Shown here: positions 18,788-29,100 of the stretch, in pieces
Position numbering within the stretch: position 1 is the first letter of the stretch
Layout: every line of letters starts with the position of its first letter
Assembly (NCBI GenBank): GCA_030913385.1
Contig: CP133159.1
Location: 2,254,584-2,318,583 of the forward strand
Source: Cytophagaceae bacterium ABcell3
GTDB lineage: Bacteria > Bacteroidota > Bacteroidia > Cytophagales > Cytophagaceae
DNA length: 64,000 bases
Direction: 5' to 3'
Made by a program: the position numbers and the translations under genes
The notes under the pieces: generated by a model
The model's input: only the letters and a program-made list of their open reading frames with translations
Told to the model about the DNA's origin: nothing
Database searches by the model: none

Positions 18788-21094
18788 ATGAAACCAAACA
18801 ACTTGAAATTTTTCTTTGTAATTATGCTGCTGTCGACTACAGGCATATTTACGCAGTGTAAGAAGAAAGAAAAGGATCAATTGCCCTCTTCTTCTGATAA
18901 GCTATCTGTTCAACAGGTGGAAACGTCGTGCACGCATACGATTAGTGCAAACGAGACGATTTTAGACGGTAGCGAGTTTGAGCCAGGTAGTGTAATATGC
19001 ATTGAAGGAGGAAGAAGGGGAGCGCTTTTGTTAAGAAACTTTAATGGCACATCTGCCGAACCTATTGTTTTTATTAATAAAGGCAAAGTGGAGTTCAAGC
19101 TTAATAGCAATAATGCTTACGGTATCAAAACTGAAGAGTGTGCTTTTCTTAAATTTTCCGGATCAGGTAGCCCTGAATATGAACGTGGTATAGAAATAGA
19201 TGGACCACATATTGGAATGGCTATAGAAAGAATGTCTACCAATATAGAAATCGAGTTTATGGAAATTCACAATATTGGTTTTGCCGGTATAATGGCTAAA
19301 ACAGATCCTAGTTGTGATCCTGCTACTTGGAGAGAGAATTTTACAATGAAAGATCTCCGGATCCACGATTGTCATATCTATGAAACCAAAGGAGAAGGTA
19401 TTTATGTAGGAAACTCTTTTTATGTAAATGGCCGTAATTTAGGCTGTGGAAGTATTCTTCCGCACGCTATCCATGGTGTAAGGGTGTATAATAACAAAGT
19501 TTGGAACTCAGGTTGGGAAGGAATTCAGGTAGGTTGTGCTACAGAGGATTGCGAAATTTACAACAACTCTGTTGAGAATTATGGACTTACCAATACTAGG
19601 GCGCAAAACAACGGTATTCAGATAGGTGAAGGAACCTCTGGTAAAATGTACAACAATATTATCAGGAAAGGTACCGGAAATGGTCTTATCGTATTGGCAA
19701 GGGGAAATAACTATATCTATAACAACATTATTATAGATGCTGGTGACTTAGGTATTTTTTGTGATGCAAGGGGCAGTTTGCCAAACTCTGAGTTCGCATT
19801 TATAAATAACACCATTATTAATCCTAAAACTGCAGGTATCTGGCAGTACAGTACCACTACAAAAAATACGTTCTATAATAATATTGTAGCAGGTACTACT
19901 AGTTTCACCCACTACCGTAGTGGTGCAGAGGCTGATGAGCAGAATAACCTTTTCCTTGAAAATGCTGCTGATGTGAAATTTACCAGCTTATCTACTCGTG
20001 ACTTTAGCCTTAAAGCCGAATCTCCTGCCGTAGACGGTGGTAAAGATGTGTCTTCTTATGGAATCAACTTTGACTTTGAAAATAATAGACGTCCATATGG
20101 TAATGGTTATGACATAGGTGCTTACGAGTTTAATAGTGGTAGCGGTTTCCCAGATGATGAGGTTGCCGTACCAGCGCCAGGTGAAGTTGTTGGCGATGTT
20201 AAAGTAAGTGCTAGTTCTTACCAAGAACCTTATAGGCCTGAAAATACGCTTGACGGTAACTTGCAAACCAGGTGGGCTGCATCAGGTGTAGGAGCGTGGA
20301 TCAAGTATGAATTTCAGAATGTCCAGAATGTAAATACCGTTTCAATAGCGTTTTTTGAAGGTGAAAAGCACCAATATGCTTTTGATATTGAAGTGTCTAT
20401 GGATGATGTCAACTGGATCAGCGTATATACAGGACAAAGTTCTGGTACTTCAGGTGAGGTAGAAAGCTTTAGTTTCCCTGACGCACAGGCAAAATTTGTG
20501 AGAATAACTGGGAAAGGTAGCAATGATAACAACTGGAACAGCTTTACTTCTGTAAAGATCTCTGACGAGGATGAAATGTCTCAGCCGCCGTTGCCAGGGG
20601 AGCCAAAAGACTCTCTTAATGCTGAGCCTGAAAAACCTTCTTTTGCTTTTGAGACTACCAATGACCTTTTCATTGATGCTAACAACAGAGCACTGAACAA
20701 TAACTTTTTACAAGTTGGGCCTGGAAGAAATACTGTTTACCTAATGTTTGATGTGGACAATGTTGACCTTTCTAAGATCAAAAAGGCTAAACTTCAACTT
20801 CAGGTGACTGATAACAGGGGTGGTGGTGTCATTAACATCAGTAATGGTAGCCATAGTAACTGGGACGAAAATACATTGGAATTTAGTAGAAGGCCTTTAG
20901 GGACCAATGTTGTGGCTAGACATAACACAAGACAGGGAAAAGCAGGTGATGTTATTGAGGTAGATGTTTCTAATGCAATTACTCAGGAAGGTGCTTATAC
21001 TTTTGTAATAGAGCTTGAGAATACTGTTGGTGTAAGGCAAATATCTTTTAGTTCTAAAGAAGGTAGTTTTGCTCCTAAGCTTGTTCTCGAATAG
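18788..21094 (+). CDS. Beta-helix lipoprotein with F5/8-type C and CBM96-like domains (paralogue 2)
   Basis: 768-residue tandem duplicate of the upstream gene with the same order: signal ending FTQC then KKKEKD, beta-helix with GFAGIMAKTDPSCD, GEGIYVGNSFY, GIQVGCAT and GIQIGEGTSG, then an F5/8 type C domain (SSYQEPYRPENTLDGN...RWAASG) and a CBM96-like C-terminus (DLFIDANNRALNNN...). The linker between the last two domains differs from paralogue 1, being shorter and lacking the DPKDPSDP repeat. Surface polysaccharide binding or cleavage is inferred. Both the coding region and the leader are conserved, so the duplication included regulatory DNA. Confidence 0.8.
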   Translation: MKPNNLKFFFVIMLLSTTGIFTQCKKKEKDQLPSSSDKLSVQQVETSCTHTISANETILDGSEFEPGSVICIEGGRRGALLLRNFNGTSAEPIVFINKGKVEFKLNSNNAYGIKTEECAFLKFSGSGSPEYERGIEIDGPHIGMAIERMSTNIEIEFMEIHNIGFAGIMAKTDPSCDPATWRENFTMKDLRIHDCHIYETKGEGIYVGNSFYVNGRNLGCGSILPHAIHGVRVYNNKVWNSGWEGIQVGCATEDCEIYNNSVENYGLTNTRAQNNGIQIGEGTSGKMYNNIIRKGTGNGLIVLARGNNYIYNNIIIDAGDLGIFCDARGSLPNSEFAFINNTIINPKTAGIWQYSTTTKNTFYNNIVAGTTSFTHYRSGAEADEQNNLFLENAADVKFTSLSTRDFSLKAESPAVDGGKDVSSYGINFDFENNRRPYGNGYDIGAYEFNSGSGFPDDEVAVPAPGEVVGDVKVSASSYQEPYRPENTLDGNLQTRWAASGVGAWIKYEFQNVQNVNTVSIAFFEGEKHQYAFDIEVSMDDVNWISVYTGQSSGTSGEVESFSFPDAQAKFVRITGKGSNDNNWNSFTSVKISDEDEMSQPPLPGEPKDSLNAEPEKPSFAFETTNDLFIDANNRALNNNFLQVGPGRNTVYLMFDVDNVDLSKIKKAKLQLQVTDNRGGGVINISNGSHSNWDENTLEFSRRPLGTNVVARHNTRQGKAGDVIEVDVSNAITQEGAYTFVIELENTVGVRQISFSSKEGSFAPKLVLE

Positions 21095-21510
21095 TAAAAT
21101 AGGATAAGAAACTTATATTGTTAAAAAGCGGAGTTGTATGGCTTCGCTTTTTTTATTGTGTCTGGGCAAGTGAAATTTAAAAGTTTTACTTACCTCATTT
21201 TTGGGAAAACTAACCTCGATAATAGGCATAAAAGGTCTTTTAAATCCCATTTTTTTGAGAAATAAGGACGGTTTAGTATAAGTATTTGCAAAGGTGGTTT
21301 TGGGTTTATGTGCTTATTATTAGGTGTTTATTGTTTATTGACTGTTTGGCTTGTTGCTTTTGTATTGTTTTTCTTACATGTTATTTTTTTTATGAGTGAG
21401 TAAGTGAATAATGGTTATCGAACCAGCATTATTTAAAAATTGTCTGTTTTGAATAATGAGAAATTTCTGGCTAACCCAATGTCAGGATATTGTTCACCAA
21501 AAAAATAAAC
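21095..21510. other. Intergenic region upstream of the third beta-helix gene
   Basis: 416 bases. It contains the terminator of the upstream gene and then AT-rich sequence with no gene. The leader of the two previous paralogues is not conserved here. Confidence 0.5.
21123..21154 (+). terminator. Terminator of beta-helix paralogue 2
   Basis: AAAGCGGAG pairs with CTTCGCTTT (one G-T wobble), followed by a run of T, about 30 bases past the stop. Confidence 0.75.
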
Positions 21511-22884
21511 ATGATTCGAAAAAAATCAGCATTTCAAACCTCTTTGTCGGTATTAGCCTTGGCTTTTGCTGTGACATTTTCGCAATGTAAGAAAAAAGAA
21601 GACGAAATTAATCCACAGGGATCTCAACGTGTATCTGTTGATGATGAGCCAGACATGTCTATGGCAGATGTGGATTATGTAATTAGTAAAGGTGAAACTG
21701 TGGTTGACAATGACGAATTGGATCTTCCGGCTGGTAGTGTAATCGTAATTGAGTCTGGAACCCGAGGGCCTTTGTTGATAAGGAACTTCAATGGCAATGA
21801 CGGTGGTAAGTATAAGTTTGTTAATGCCGGGGGAGCAGTAGAGTTTCAAGTTCCCAAATCCAACGCATACTCTATTAAAGTGGAAAATAGTACTTTTTTT
21901 AGTATATCAGGAAATGGAGGTGCTGACGAATATGGGATTAGGGTTAATGGAGGTAATAATGGCCTGCAAATTGATGACCTTAGTTCCAATTTTACGGTAA
22001 ACAACCTTGAAATTTACAATTGTGGCTTTGCCGGAATTATGGCCAAAACTGACCCTCGCTGTGATGGTTCTGCCAACAGGGGCGAGTTTACAATGAAAGA
22101 TGTGCATTTGTTTAACAACTATATACATGATGTAGAAGGTGAAGGGTTTTATATTGGCAATAGCTTCTATGCAGGATGGACTGGAAACAATAATTGCTCT
22201 GGCTCAGAACTGTTCCCTCATGATATACATGGTCTAAGGCTGCATGACAATATCGTGCAAAACACTGGATGGGATGGGATTCAGGTAGGTTGTGCTTCTA
22301 TGGACACTGAAATCTACAACAACGTAGTGGACAACTATGGTTATAAAGGAGAACCTGTGCACAGTAATGGTATTCAGCTAGGGGAAGGTACTACTGGTAA
22401 ATGCTATAACAACACTATTAGAAACGGCCGAGGTAATGGTATTATCTTGTTAGGATTGGGCGATAACCAAGTCTATAACAATTTAATTGTTAACCCTGAG
22501 GAGCGAGGTGCTTTTGCAGACAGTAGATATACCAATCAAGGATCTGACTTCGCTTTTTATAACAACACGATCGTTAACCCAGGCTCAGAAGGTATCCTGA
22601 TTTACAGTACAGTAACCAATAACCAAGCTTATAACAATATTATTGTTGGAACTGATAAGTATGTTGAGTTTGGTAATGGGGCCGAGGGTGAAGAGAAAAA
22701 CAATTTTGAAAGCGAGAATATTGAAGATGCACAGTTTGTTAATGCAGCAAGTGGCGATTTTAGACTTGATGAAAACTCCCCTTGCATCAACGGAGGTGTT
22801 AATTTATCATATTTTAGATATGATTTGGATGAGAATATGAGGCCAAACGGAACCTCGTTCGATATAGGAGCTTTTGAACACTAA
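21511..22884 (+). CDS. Beta-helix lipoprotein without added domains (paralogue 3)
   Basis: 457 residues: signal MIRKKSAFQTS, a hydrophobic core ending TFSQC, then KKKEDE, then only the parallel beta-helix. Family signatures are present: GFAGIMAKTDPRCD, GEGFYIGNSFY, GIQVGCAS and GIQLGEGTTG, ending with RPNGTSFDIGAFEH. It lacks the carbohydrate-binding modules of the two upstream copies. I chose the ATG at 21511, because an in-frame TTG at 21490 would only add residues before the signal peptide. Substrate unknown. Probably lipid-anchored, with the same odd Gln at the -1 position of the lipobox as paralogue 1. Confidence 0.8.
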   Translation: MIRKKSAFQTSLSVLALAFAVTFSQCKKKEDEINPQGSQRVSVDDEPDMSMADVDYVISKGETVVDNDELDLPAGSVIVIESGTRGPLLIRNFNGNDGGKYKFVNAGGAVEFQVPKSNAYSIKVENSTFFSISGNGGADEYGIRVNGGNNGLQIDDLSSNFTVNNLEIYNCGFAGIMAKTDPRCDGSANRGEFTMKDVHLFNNYIHDVEGEGFYIGNSFYAGWTGNNNCSGSELFPHDIHGLRLHDNIVQNTGWDGIQVGCASMDTEIYNNVVDNYGYKGEPVHSNGIQLGEGTTGKCYNNTIRNGRGNGIILLGLGDNQVYNNLIVNPEERGAFADSRYTNQGSDFAFYNNTIVNPGSEGILIYSTVTNNQAYNNIIVGTDKYVEFGNGAEGEEKNNFESENIEDAQFVNAASGDFRLDENSPCINGGVNLSYFRYDLDENMRPNGTSFDIGAFEH

Positions 22885-23040
22885 GTCTTTTAGGACTATA
22901 AAATGTAAGGTAAGGGATATGCTTTTGTTTATTTCCTGCTTATGAAGGAGTGAAATAAAAATTGCAAAAGGTAGGAACTAAGCCATACAATAGTAGTGTT
23001 ATGGAGCTATAACTTCCGAATTTTTATGACTTGTAAATAA

Positions 23041-23076
23041 AAGCCCACCTAAGTCCTCAGGTGGGTTTTCTCTTTT
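23041..23076 (+). terminator. Terminator of beta-helix paralogue 3
   Basis: CCCACCT (23044-23050) pairs with AGGTGGG (23059-23065), followed by TTTTCTCTTTT. It lies about 160 bases past the stop and 68 bases before the next start. Confidence 0.75.
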
Positions 23077-23143
23077 ATACTTAGGGATGTAGGTAACAAA
23101 ACTGGCTGTTTTTGTCTTTATTAAGGTAAAAAAAGCAGATACT

Positions 23144-24445
23144 ATGAAGACCTTATTTTTAAACCTCTTGTTTGTTATATTTTTTATTTCTGAAGTTCAA
23201 GCTGAAAGTCATTTGATTCCTGTTCATCAAGATTTTGTTGATGGAGATAAACTTCGTGTATTGCCAGGCGATACACTGCTAATAGAAGCAGGTGAGCGTC
23301 GTTTTCTGCAAATAAGAAATATATCAGGCAATGAACGGGAGCCAATAGTGGTTATGAACCATAGCGGTGCAGTCATTATAGATGATGATGCCCACTACTA
23401 TGGGCTCTATTTGTCAAATTGTAGTTTTTTTAAATTAACTGGTTCGGGTAAAGTAAAAGGGTCTGACTATGGCTTTCAAATCAGGAGTACAGGGCCTAAA
23501 GCAAATGGATTAAGTGTTGATGGGGGAAGTACTGACTTTGAAATAGAGTTTGTGGAGGTGAAAAATGCAGGTTTTGCCGGTATAATGGCTAAGTCTGACC
23601 CTGATTGCGATGAGGAATATACCAAGGATAATTTTGTTATGAAAAATGTTAGCATACATGACAATTATATCCACCACTCCAAAGGTGAAGGCATTTATAT
23701 AGGAAATTCATTTTATGGAGGATGGGATAGGAACCAAAACTGTCCGGGTAAAACCCTTTTTCCACATGAGATACATAATCTGAAGGTCTTTAATAATAAA
23801 GTTGAACATGTTGGTTGGGATGGCATTCAGGTAGGTTGTGCCACTGAAGAAGTATATATATACGATAATTTGGTTATTAAGTATGGGCTTAAAGCTGAAA
23901 AATACCAAAGCAACGGGATTCAGGTAGGAGAGGGCACCCGTGGGGTGGTGGCAGGAAATGTAGTTGCTGAAGGTAAAGGGAATGGTATGATCATTTTAGG
24001 CAAGGGGGAAAATCTTTTGATCAATAACCTGCTTATAAAACCTGGAGAAAATGGCTTTTTTTGTGATAGCAGGATAACTGACAAGGGAAGTGAGTTTGTG
24101 TTTGCCAATAATACCATTGTAGAACCTGCCCAAACGGGTTTTATGATTTACAGTAAAATTACTGATAATAAATTGGTTAATAATATTGTGATAAGCAACA
24201 ATGATGAAAAGCCATTTGTTGATACCTTGAGTGGAGATGTGCCTCTTTTTGAGGAAAGCAACTTGTTTTTAATGGATAAGAAAAATAATGGAATTGCTAT
24301 AGACCATAACTTTTCTTATAGTTTAAGTAAAAAATCCCCTGCTTATGGGAATGGACAAGATATATCTCATCTCATTGAAAAATATGGCTGTCAGTTTATC
24401 CTAAACGAGTTAAAGGATTTTCATCAAGGGTATTTGGGCAATTAA
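23144..24445 (+). CDS. Secreted beta-helix protein with ordinary signal peptide (paralogue 4)
   Basis: 433 residues. The signal peptide MKTLFLNLLFVIFF...EVQA has no Cys, so the protein is likely periplasmic or released rather than lipid-anchored. The helix carries GFAGIMAKSDPDCD, GEGIYIGNSFYGG, GIQVGCAT and GIQVGEGTRG. The C-terminal part (after about residue 350) diverges and lacks the usual RPYG..DIGAFE ending, so it may have a changed final turn. It has no added binding domain and no T9SS tail. The enzymatic role is unknown. Confidence 0.8.
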   Translation: MKTLFLNLLFVIFFISEVQAESHLIPVHQDFVDGDKLRVLPGDTLLIEAGERRFLQIRNISGNEREPIVVMNHSGAVIIDDDAHYYGLYLSNCSFFKLTGSGKVKGSDYGFQIRSTGPKANGLSVDGGSTDFEIEFVEVKNAGFAGIMAKSDPDCDEEYTKDNFVMKNVSIHDNYIHHSKGEGIYIGNSFYGGWDRNQNCPGKTLFPHEIHNLKVFNNKVEHVGWDGIQVGCATEEVYIYDNLVIKYGLKAEKYQSNGIQVGEGTRGVVAGNVVAEGKGNGMIILGKGENLLINNLLIKPGENGFFCDSRITDKGSEFVFANNTIVEPAQTGFMIYSKITDNKLVNNIVISNNDEKPFVDTLSGDVPLFEESNLFLMDKKNNGIAIDHNFSYSLSKKSPAYGNGQDISHLIEKYGCQFILNELKDFHQGYLGN

Positions 24446-24542
24446 ATGTTTGTCCAGCTTAAGTTTTACTCAGTATGTTGCTGAAAATATTGCAAGTATT
24501 TGATATGTAAATGCTTGTAATGTTTTATAATGTATGGTTGAA

Positions 24543-24612
24543 AGGGGGCGGTAATGATAAGTTTCATCCCGTGGACTCGCTACAATACATATTGTTGTAT
24601 ACCGTCCCCCTC
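24543..24612. repeat. Degenerate GC-rich palindromic repeat
   Basis: GGGGGCGGTA near 24546 mirrors TACCGTCCCCC near 24600, enclosing CATCCCGTGGACTCGCTACAA and an ATTGTTGTATACC stretch. The order (palindrome, GTGGACT-type core, TATA..CCG, palindrome) resembles the block at 48450-48525, so it is probably another copy of the same family. Confidence 0.5.
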
Positions 24613-24667
24613 TGAATATTCCTGTCCTGCAAGTTTTTATATAAGTCCTTTTGTTTGTGTTTTCTAA

Positions 24668-24717
24668 AAGAAAAAACGTTTACTAAGACGCCTTGTCTTG
24701 CGAGCAAGGCGTCTTAG
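24668..24717 (-). terminator. Strong terminator overlapping the stop codon of the GH2-like gene
   Basis: CTAAGACGCCTTG (24683-24695) pairs perfectly with CAAGGCGTCTTAG (24705-24717), followed on the minus strand by AAACGTTTTTTCTTTT. The stop codon (24714-24716) lies inside the stem. The upstream plus-strand gene also ends toward it. Confidence 0.85.
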
Positions 24718-26060
24718 TGGTGTTTTGTTATTTGGTTTTCATATTCAAGCACATAAAAGGGGAAATTTCCTGTAGCAAAACCACCTTCTTTATTATAAAT
24801 GTAACAATATGCGCGATAAGCACCCTCTTCTTTAGGAGCTGTAAACCTTGTTTTGTAGAGTCCTTTACCTTTGGTGGCAAAGACAGGCGGTGCTACTTTT
24901 TCTTTTTCTCCCCAGTAGCTAATGGCTTCGTTTTCAGGTTTTATTTCCCAAATGACTTCAAAGTTTTCATCTTTTAAGGTATCTACCACAGCTTCTAACT
25001 GGTACTTTTTTTCTGCTGTTATAAAAACATTTTCGTTAGGGGCTTGCCCATCTAAAGTAACTTTTTGAAGTTTAGGAATAGAGTGGAAAGGTTGATTTTC
25101 ACCTGTCCATAAATAGTGCATGGCCAGTACTGTTTCTGAATGGTTGCCATCGGGGTCAAACATGCTAAACCAAGTAGCAGTTTTTTCTTGTTTAAATCCC
25201 CAATAAAATACGTAAGAGCCTATACACTGGTCTTTTTCTGGAGCAATAAAACTTTCATACCTCTCTTTGAGCAACACGGCTTTTTTTGTGCTGGTTTCTT
25301 CAAGAGGCATATCCCAGAGGGTGTTTTGTGCTTCCCACCAGCCTGGCGAACCCCATTCCGAAACTATGTAAGGTTTGTTCCAGCCATAGTAGGGGGTGTT
25401 TACCTTGCTTTTGAGGCTGTGTAACCCACTAAAGCTATTAAATCCAAGTATGTCTATGTCAGGGCAGTATTTGTTTATATTCCTGATAGTTTTTCGGAAA
25501 GGCACTATCATTGTTGATACTGGATGGTCTGGGTCTATGTCATGAATCATTTGGGCCAGGTCGTTGACCGATTCATACATTTTCGGAATATCGCCCTCAA
25601 GGTCGCCTGGCATATGTTCTAGTTCATTGCCAAGCGCCCACATTAATACGGCCGGATGGCCTTTTAGTTCATTGACGGTATTTTTTATTCTGTTTTTTTG
25701 GTCTTTAACAGCCTTTGGGTCATTGTAGTTAAATCCATGCCTAAGAGGAGAAATATAGAGCCCTACGGTCACAGACAAGCCATGTTTCCATGCGCTGTCA
25801 AGAATGGCTTTGGTGTTTTTCTCGCCTCCCCAAGTTCTGATTGAATTGCCACCGTAAGTTTTTATTTTATTGATATGCTGGTGTCCTGCAGCCCCTTTTA
25901 TATAATAGGGTTTCCCATTTCTGTATAGGGTGTATGTGTCGCCTTCCTTTTTAAAATATACCTTTTTACTTTCCAATGGCTCCTTGTTAGTATTGGTTTC
26001 ACAAGCAAATACTAAAGGTACAATTACCAAAACAATCAACGTGAAATTTTTTATCGGCAT
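24714..26060 (-). CDS. GH2-like (TIM-barrel) glycoside hydrolase lipoprotein
   Basis: Lipoprotein of 448 residues: signal with lipobox VFAC (Cys20), then a TIM-barrel hydrolase (about 35-335). The acid/base motif WALGNELE (Glu146) and the nucleophile context IVSEWGSPG (Glu235) are both intact, as expected for retaining GH2/GH5-type enzymes. A C-terminal beta-sandwich follows (about 345-445). It aligns with the last third of the neighbouring divergent GT2 fusion, including TATWFSMFD and YLWTGENQP. Likely an envelope-anchored exo- or endo-hydrolase acting on the polymer made next door; substrate inferred, not seen. The starts of the two divergent genes are 58 bases apart, so control is probably shared. 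Confidence 0.8.
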   Translation of the reverse strand: MPIKNFTLIVLVIVPLVFACETNTNKEPLESKKVYFKKEGDTYTLYRNGKPYYIKGAAGHQHINKIKTYGGNSIRTWGGEKNTKAILDSAWKHGLSVTVGLYISPLRHGFNYNDPKAVKDQKNRIKNTVNELKGHPAVLMWALGNELEHMPGDLEGDIPKMYESVNDLAQMIHDIDPDHPVSTMIVPFRKTIRNINKYCPDIDILGFNSFSGLHSLKSKVNTPYYGWNKPYIVSEWGSPGWWEAQNTLWDMPLEETSTKKAVLLKERYESFIAPEKDQCIGSYVFYWGFKQEKTATWFSMFDPDGNHSETVLAMHYLWTGENQPFHSIPKLQKVTLDGQAPNENVFITAEKKYQLEAVVDTLKDENFEVIWEIKPENEAISYWGEKEKVAPPVFATKGKGLYKTRFTAPKEEGAYRAYCYIYNKEGGFATGNFPFYVLEYENQITKHH

Positions 26061-26118
26061 TTCTGTAATACTTTAGTTTTTCAAGATAACCTTTTAGGTA
26101 AGGTAGGGTTTACAAATT

Positions 26119-29100
26119 GTGGAAACTAAATTAAAATGGACCGAGAAACCTGTTATTCGTGCTGAAGCCCCAACACCGGGCCAGCAGTTTGTGTTGCGCG
26201 CACTGATTTTTGGTGGTGTGGTTTCAATAGTGGTTTTTCTTGTATGGTTTTTTTCAGAACCCCGTATGGGATATGCGCCGCTTTATTGGCCACTTACTGC
26301 CGTAATGGTTTTCAAACTCATTCGAATGATTCATGAATGGTACCATTACTATGATATCAGTATACCTGAAAAACCTGTTCAGGATAAGGATTATAAGGTG
26401 GATATGTTGACTACTTTTTGTGAAGGAGAACCTTATGAAATGATAGAAAGGACTTTGATAGCTATGAAAGCAGTCCGCTATCCTCATAAAACCTACCTTT
26501 GCGATGAGGCTGACGATCCGTATTTGCGAGAATTCTGTAAACAGCATGATGTTGTTCATGTTACCAGGACAGAAAAAGTCAATGCTAAAGCAGGAAATAT
26601 CAATAATGCCCTTAAGCAGGCCGACGGCGAAATATGTGTAATACTTGATCCTGATCATGAACCGCACCCAGATTTTCTGCATAGGGTGTTGCCATATTTT
26701 GAGGATCCTAAGCTAGGTTATGCTCAATGCGTGCAGGGGTACCATAACCACCGAGAGAGCTTGGTCGCTTTTGGTGCTGCTGAACAGACGTACCATTTCT
26801 ATGGGCCAATGATGATGGCTATGAACAGTTATGGAACTGCTCAAGCTATTGGCGCTAACTGTACTTTTCGTCGGGCTGCACTTGATTCTATAGGTGGCCA
26901 TGCTCCGGGACTTGCAGAAGATATGCATACCTCTATGCGCATTCATGCAGAGGGGTGGAAATCCATATATGTGCCTGAAGTACTTTCTAAAGGACAGGTT
27001 CCTTCCTCATTGTCTTCTTATTATAAACAGCAGTTAAAATGGTCCAGAGGGACTTTTGACCTGCTGTTTTATGTGCTGCCGTCTTTGTTTTCCAAGTTGA
27101 CCTGGCGACAAAAACTGCATTACTCTATTTTGCCTTTGTATTTCCTTGGAGGTGTCATGGATATGTTTAATATCTTAATTCCTATCCTTGCTCTTGTGCT
27201 TAGTGAATTTCCTTGGCGGGTAGACCTGCTAGAGTTGTCGGCTGTCTTTTTGCCATTGTTGGTTTTTACCTTGCTCATTAGGCAATACAGTCAGCGGTGG
27301 TTGATGGAAAAGCATGAAAAAGGGCTTCATCTAACAGGTGGTCTCTTGCGCATTGGGGCTTGGTGGGTCTATACTTTAGGCTTTGTTTATACAATTTTCA
27401 AAATCAAAGTACCATATATACCCACACCTAAAGATGATACACCTCAAAATGAGTGGAAATTGGCCATTCCTGGATTTGTCGCATTGTCTCTTTCCTTAGT
27501 AGCTATTGTCTATGGATTGAACAGGGACTGGAACCCTTATACTTTCTTTATGGCAGGTTTGGCTTCTGTAAATGTTTTGATTCTTACATTTTCCATGTTG
27601 TCAGGTCAGCAAAAGCTTATGCTGCAGATTAGGGACTTCTTTGCAGGTACTGAAAAATCTGAAGCTGTTACAAGACCAGTTAGGGTTTGGTTATGGCACA
27701 TTCGTTATGGTTTTTACGATCTGTTAAGGTTTGCCTCTCCTGTTTTTGCTATAGCTGTAGTGATTGGGGTAGGGGGATACTTTTATTTATACGAAAAAGA
27801 AACTCCTATGACTGTGTTCAAGAAAAAGTTGAAGGATACAGGAGGTTTCTTTACAGGTGTTTATATGCCAGAAGTATATACAAAAAACGCTTATAATCAT
27901 GAACCAATTGCTGCGCTTGAGAATGAATTTCAGACAAAGTTCTCCTTGGTCTCTTTGACGCATAAATGGGTTAAAGGAGAACATATTGGGTTTTCAGATA
28001 CTCCTTTAAAATTAATAAGTGATGGCGGAGGTTACCCTTTTGTTACATTAGAACCTTGGCCAGACTCTTTAGCTTTAAATAAAGGGGGTGAAATTTTTAA
28101 AGAAATTCACGAAGGGAAGCATGATAAGCATATTGAGGAATATGCCCGCGCTGTACAAGAACTGGGGAGCCCATTGTTTATCAGGTTTGCGCCAGCACCT
28201 GACAACCCTTTAAAGGTTTGGTCAGAAAAGTATGGCTGTACTTCGGAGGACTATATAAAAGCCTGGAGGTATGTTGTAAGCTTGTTTCATAGACAAGGAG
28301 CTTCTAATGTTGCCTGGGTGTGGGACATACGTGACAATCAAAAGTTGTATAAGTATTGGCCAGGGAAGAAGTATGTGGACTGGGTAGGGGTGAGCTGCTT
28401 AAACTATGGTGTTGCATTTGCAGGACAAGACTGGAAAAAATTTAATGATTTGTACCAGCCTTTCCGGTCTAAGATTTTAGAACACGATGAAATTAGAAGT
28501 AAGCCTGTACTGTTGACAGAGTTCGGATCTACTAGCCTTGGCGGTGACCAGATGGCCTGGATGGAAGATGCCTTTGATAAAATTATCCATAAATATGCAG
28601 AGGTCAAAGGGTTGGTGTTTTATTACAGTAGGCAAGACAAATGTTGGATGTCTGAATGGAAATCGGATAGTAACTACGTTTGTGTAGATTGGACTTTTAA
28701 GAAACTTGATAAAGTCGAACCCAAGTTTAGAAAAGTTATTTTGCCTAAAAAAGAAAATGCAGCTCCTGGTTTCTTAAGGTTGATTTCTGATAAAGGTGGA
28801 GAAAAAGCCCCTGATGCGAAAAGGAGTGATGCGATTAAGAAAGTTGACGGTTCGTTCCAGTTTAATGTTGATGATAAACCTTATTACATCAGAGGTGTGG
28901 TGTATAATACAGGAGACTTCTGGGAAAAAGGCCATCTTCCCCTTACAAGGAGTATTTTGTCGGCCGACCTGAGACGGATAAAGGAAATGGGGGCTAACAC
29001 CATCAGGCGTTATGATCAAAATATATATGATGTAAATGTGCTTAATATTGCAGATGAAGAAGACCTTAAGGTTATCTATGGTATTTCTTTAAACCCTGCA

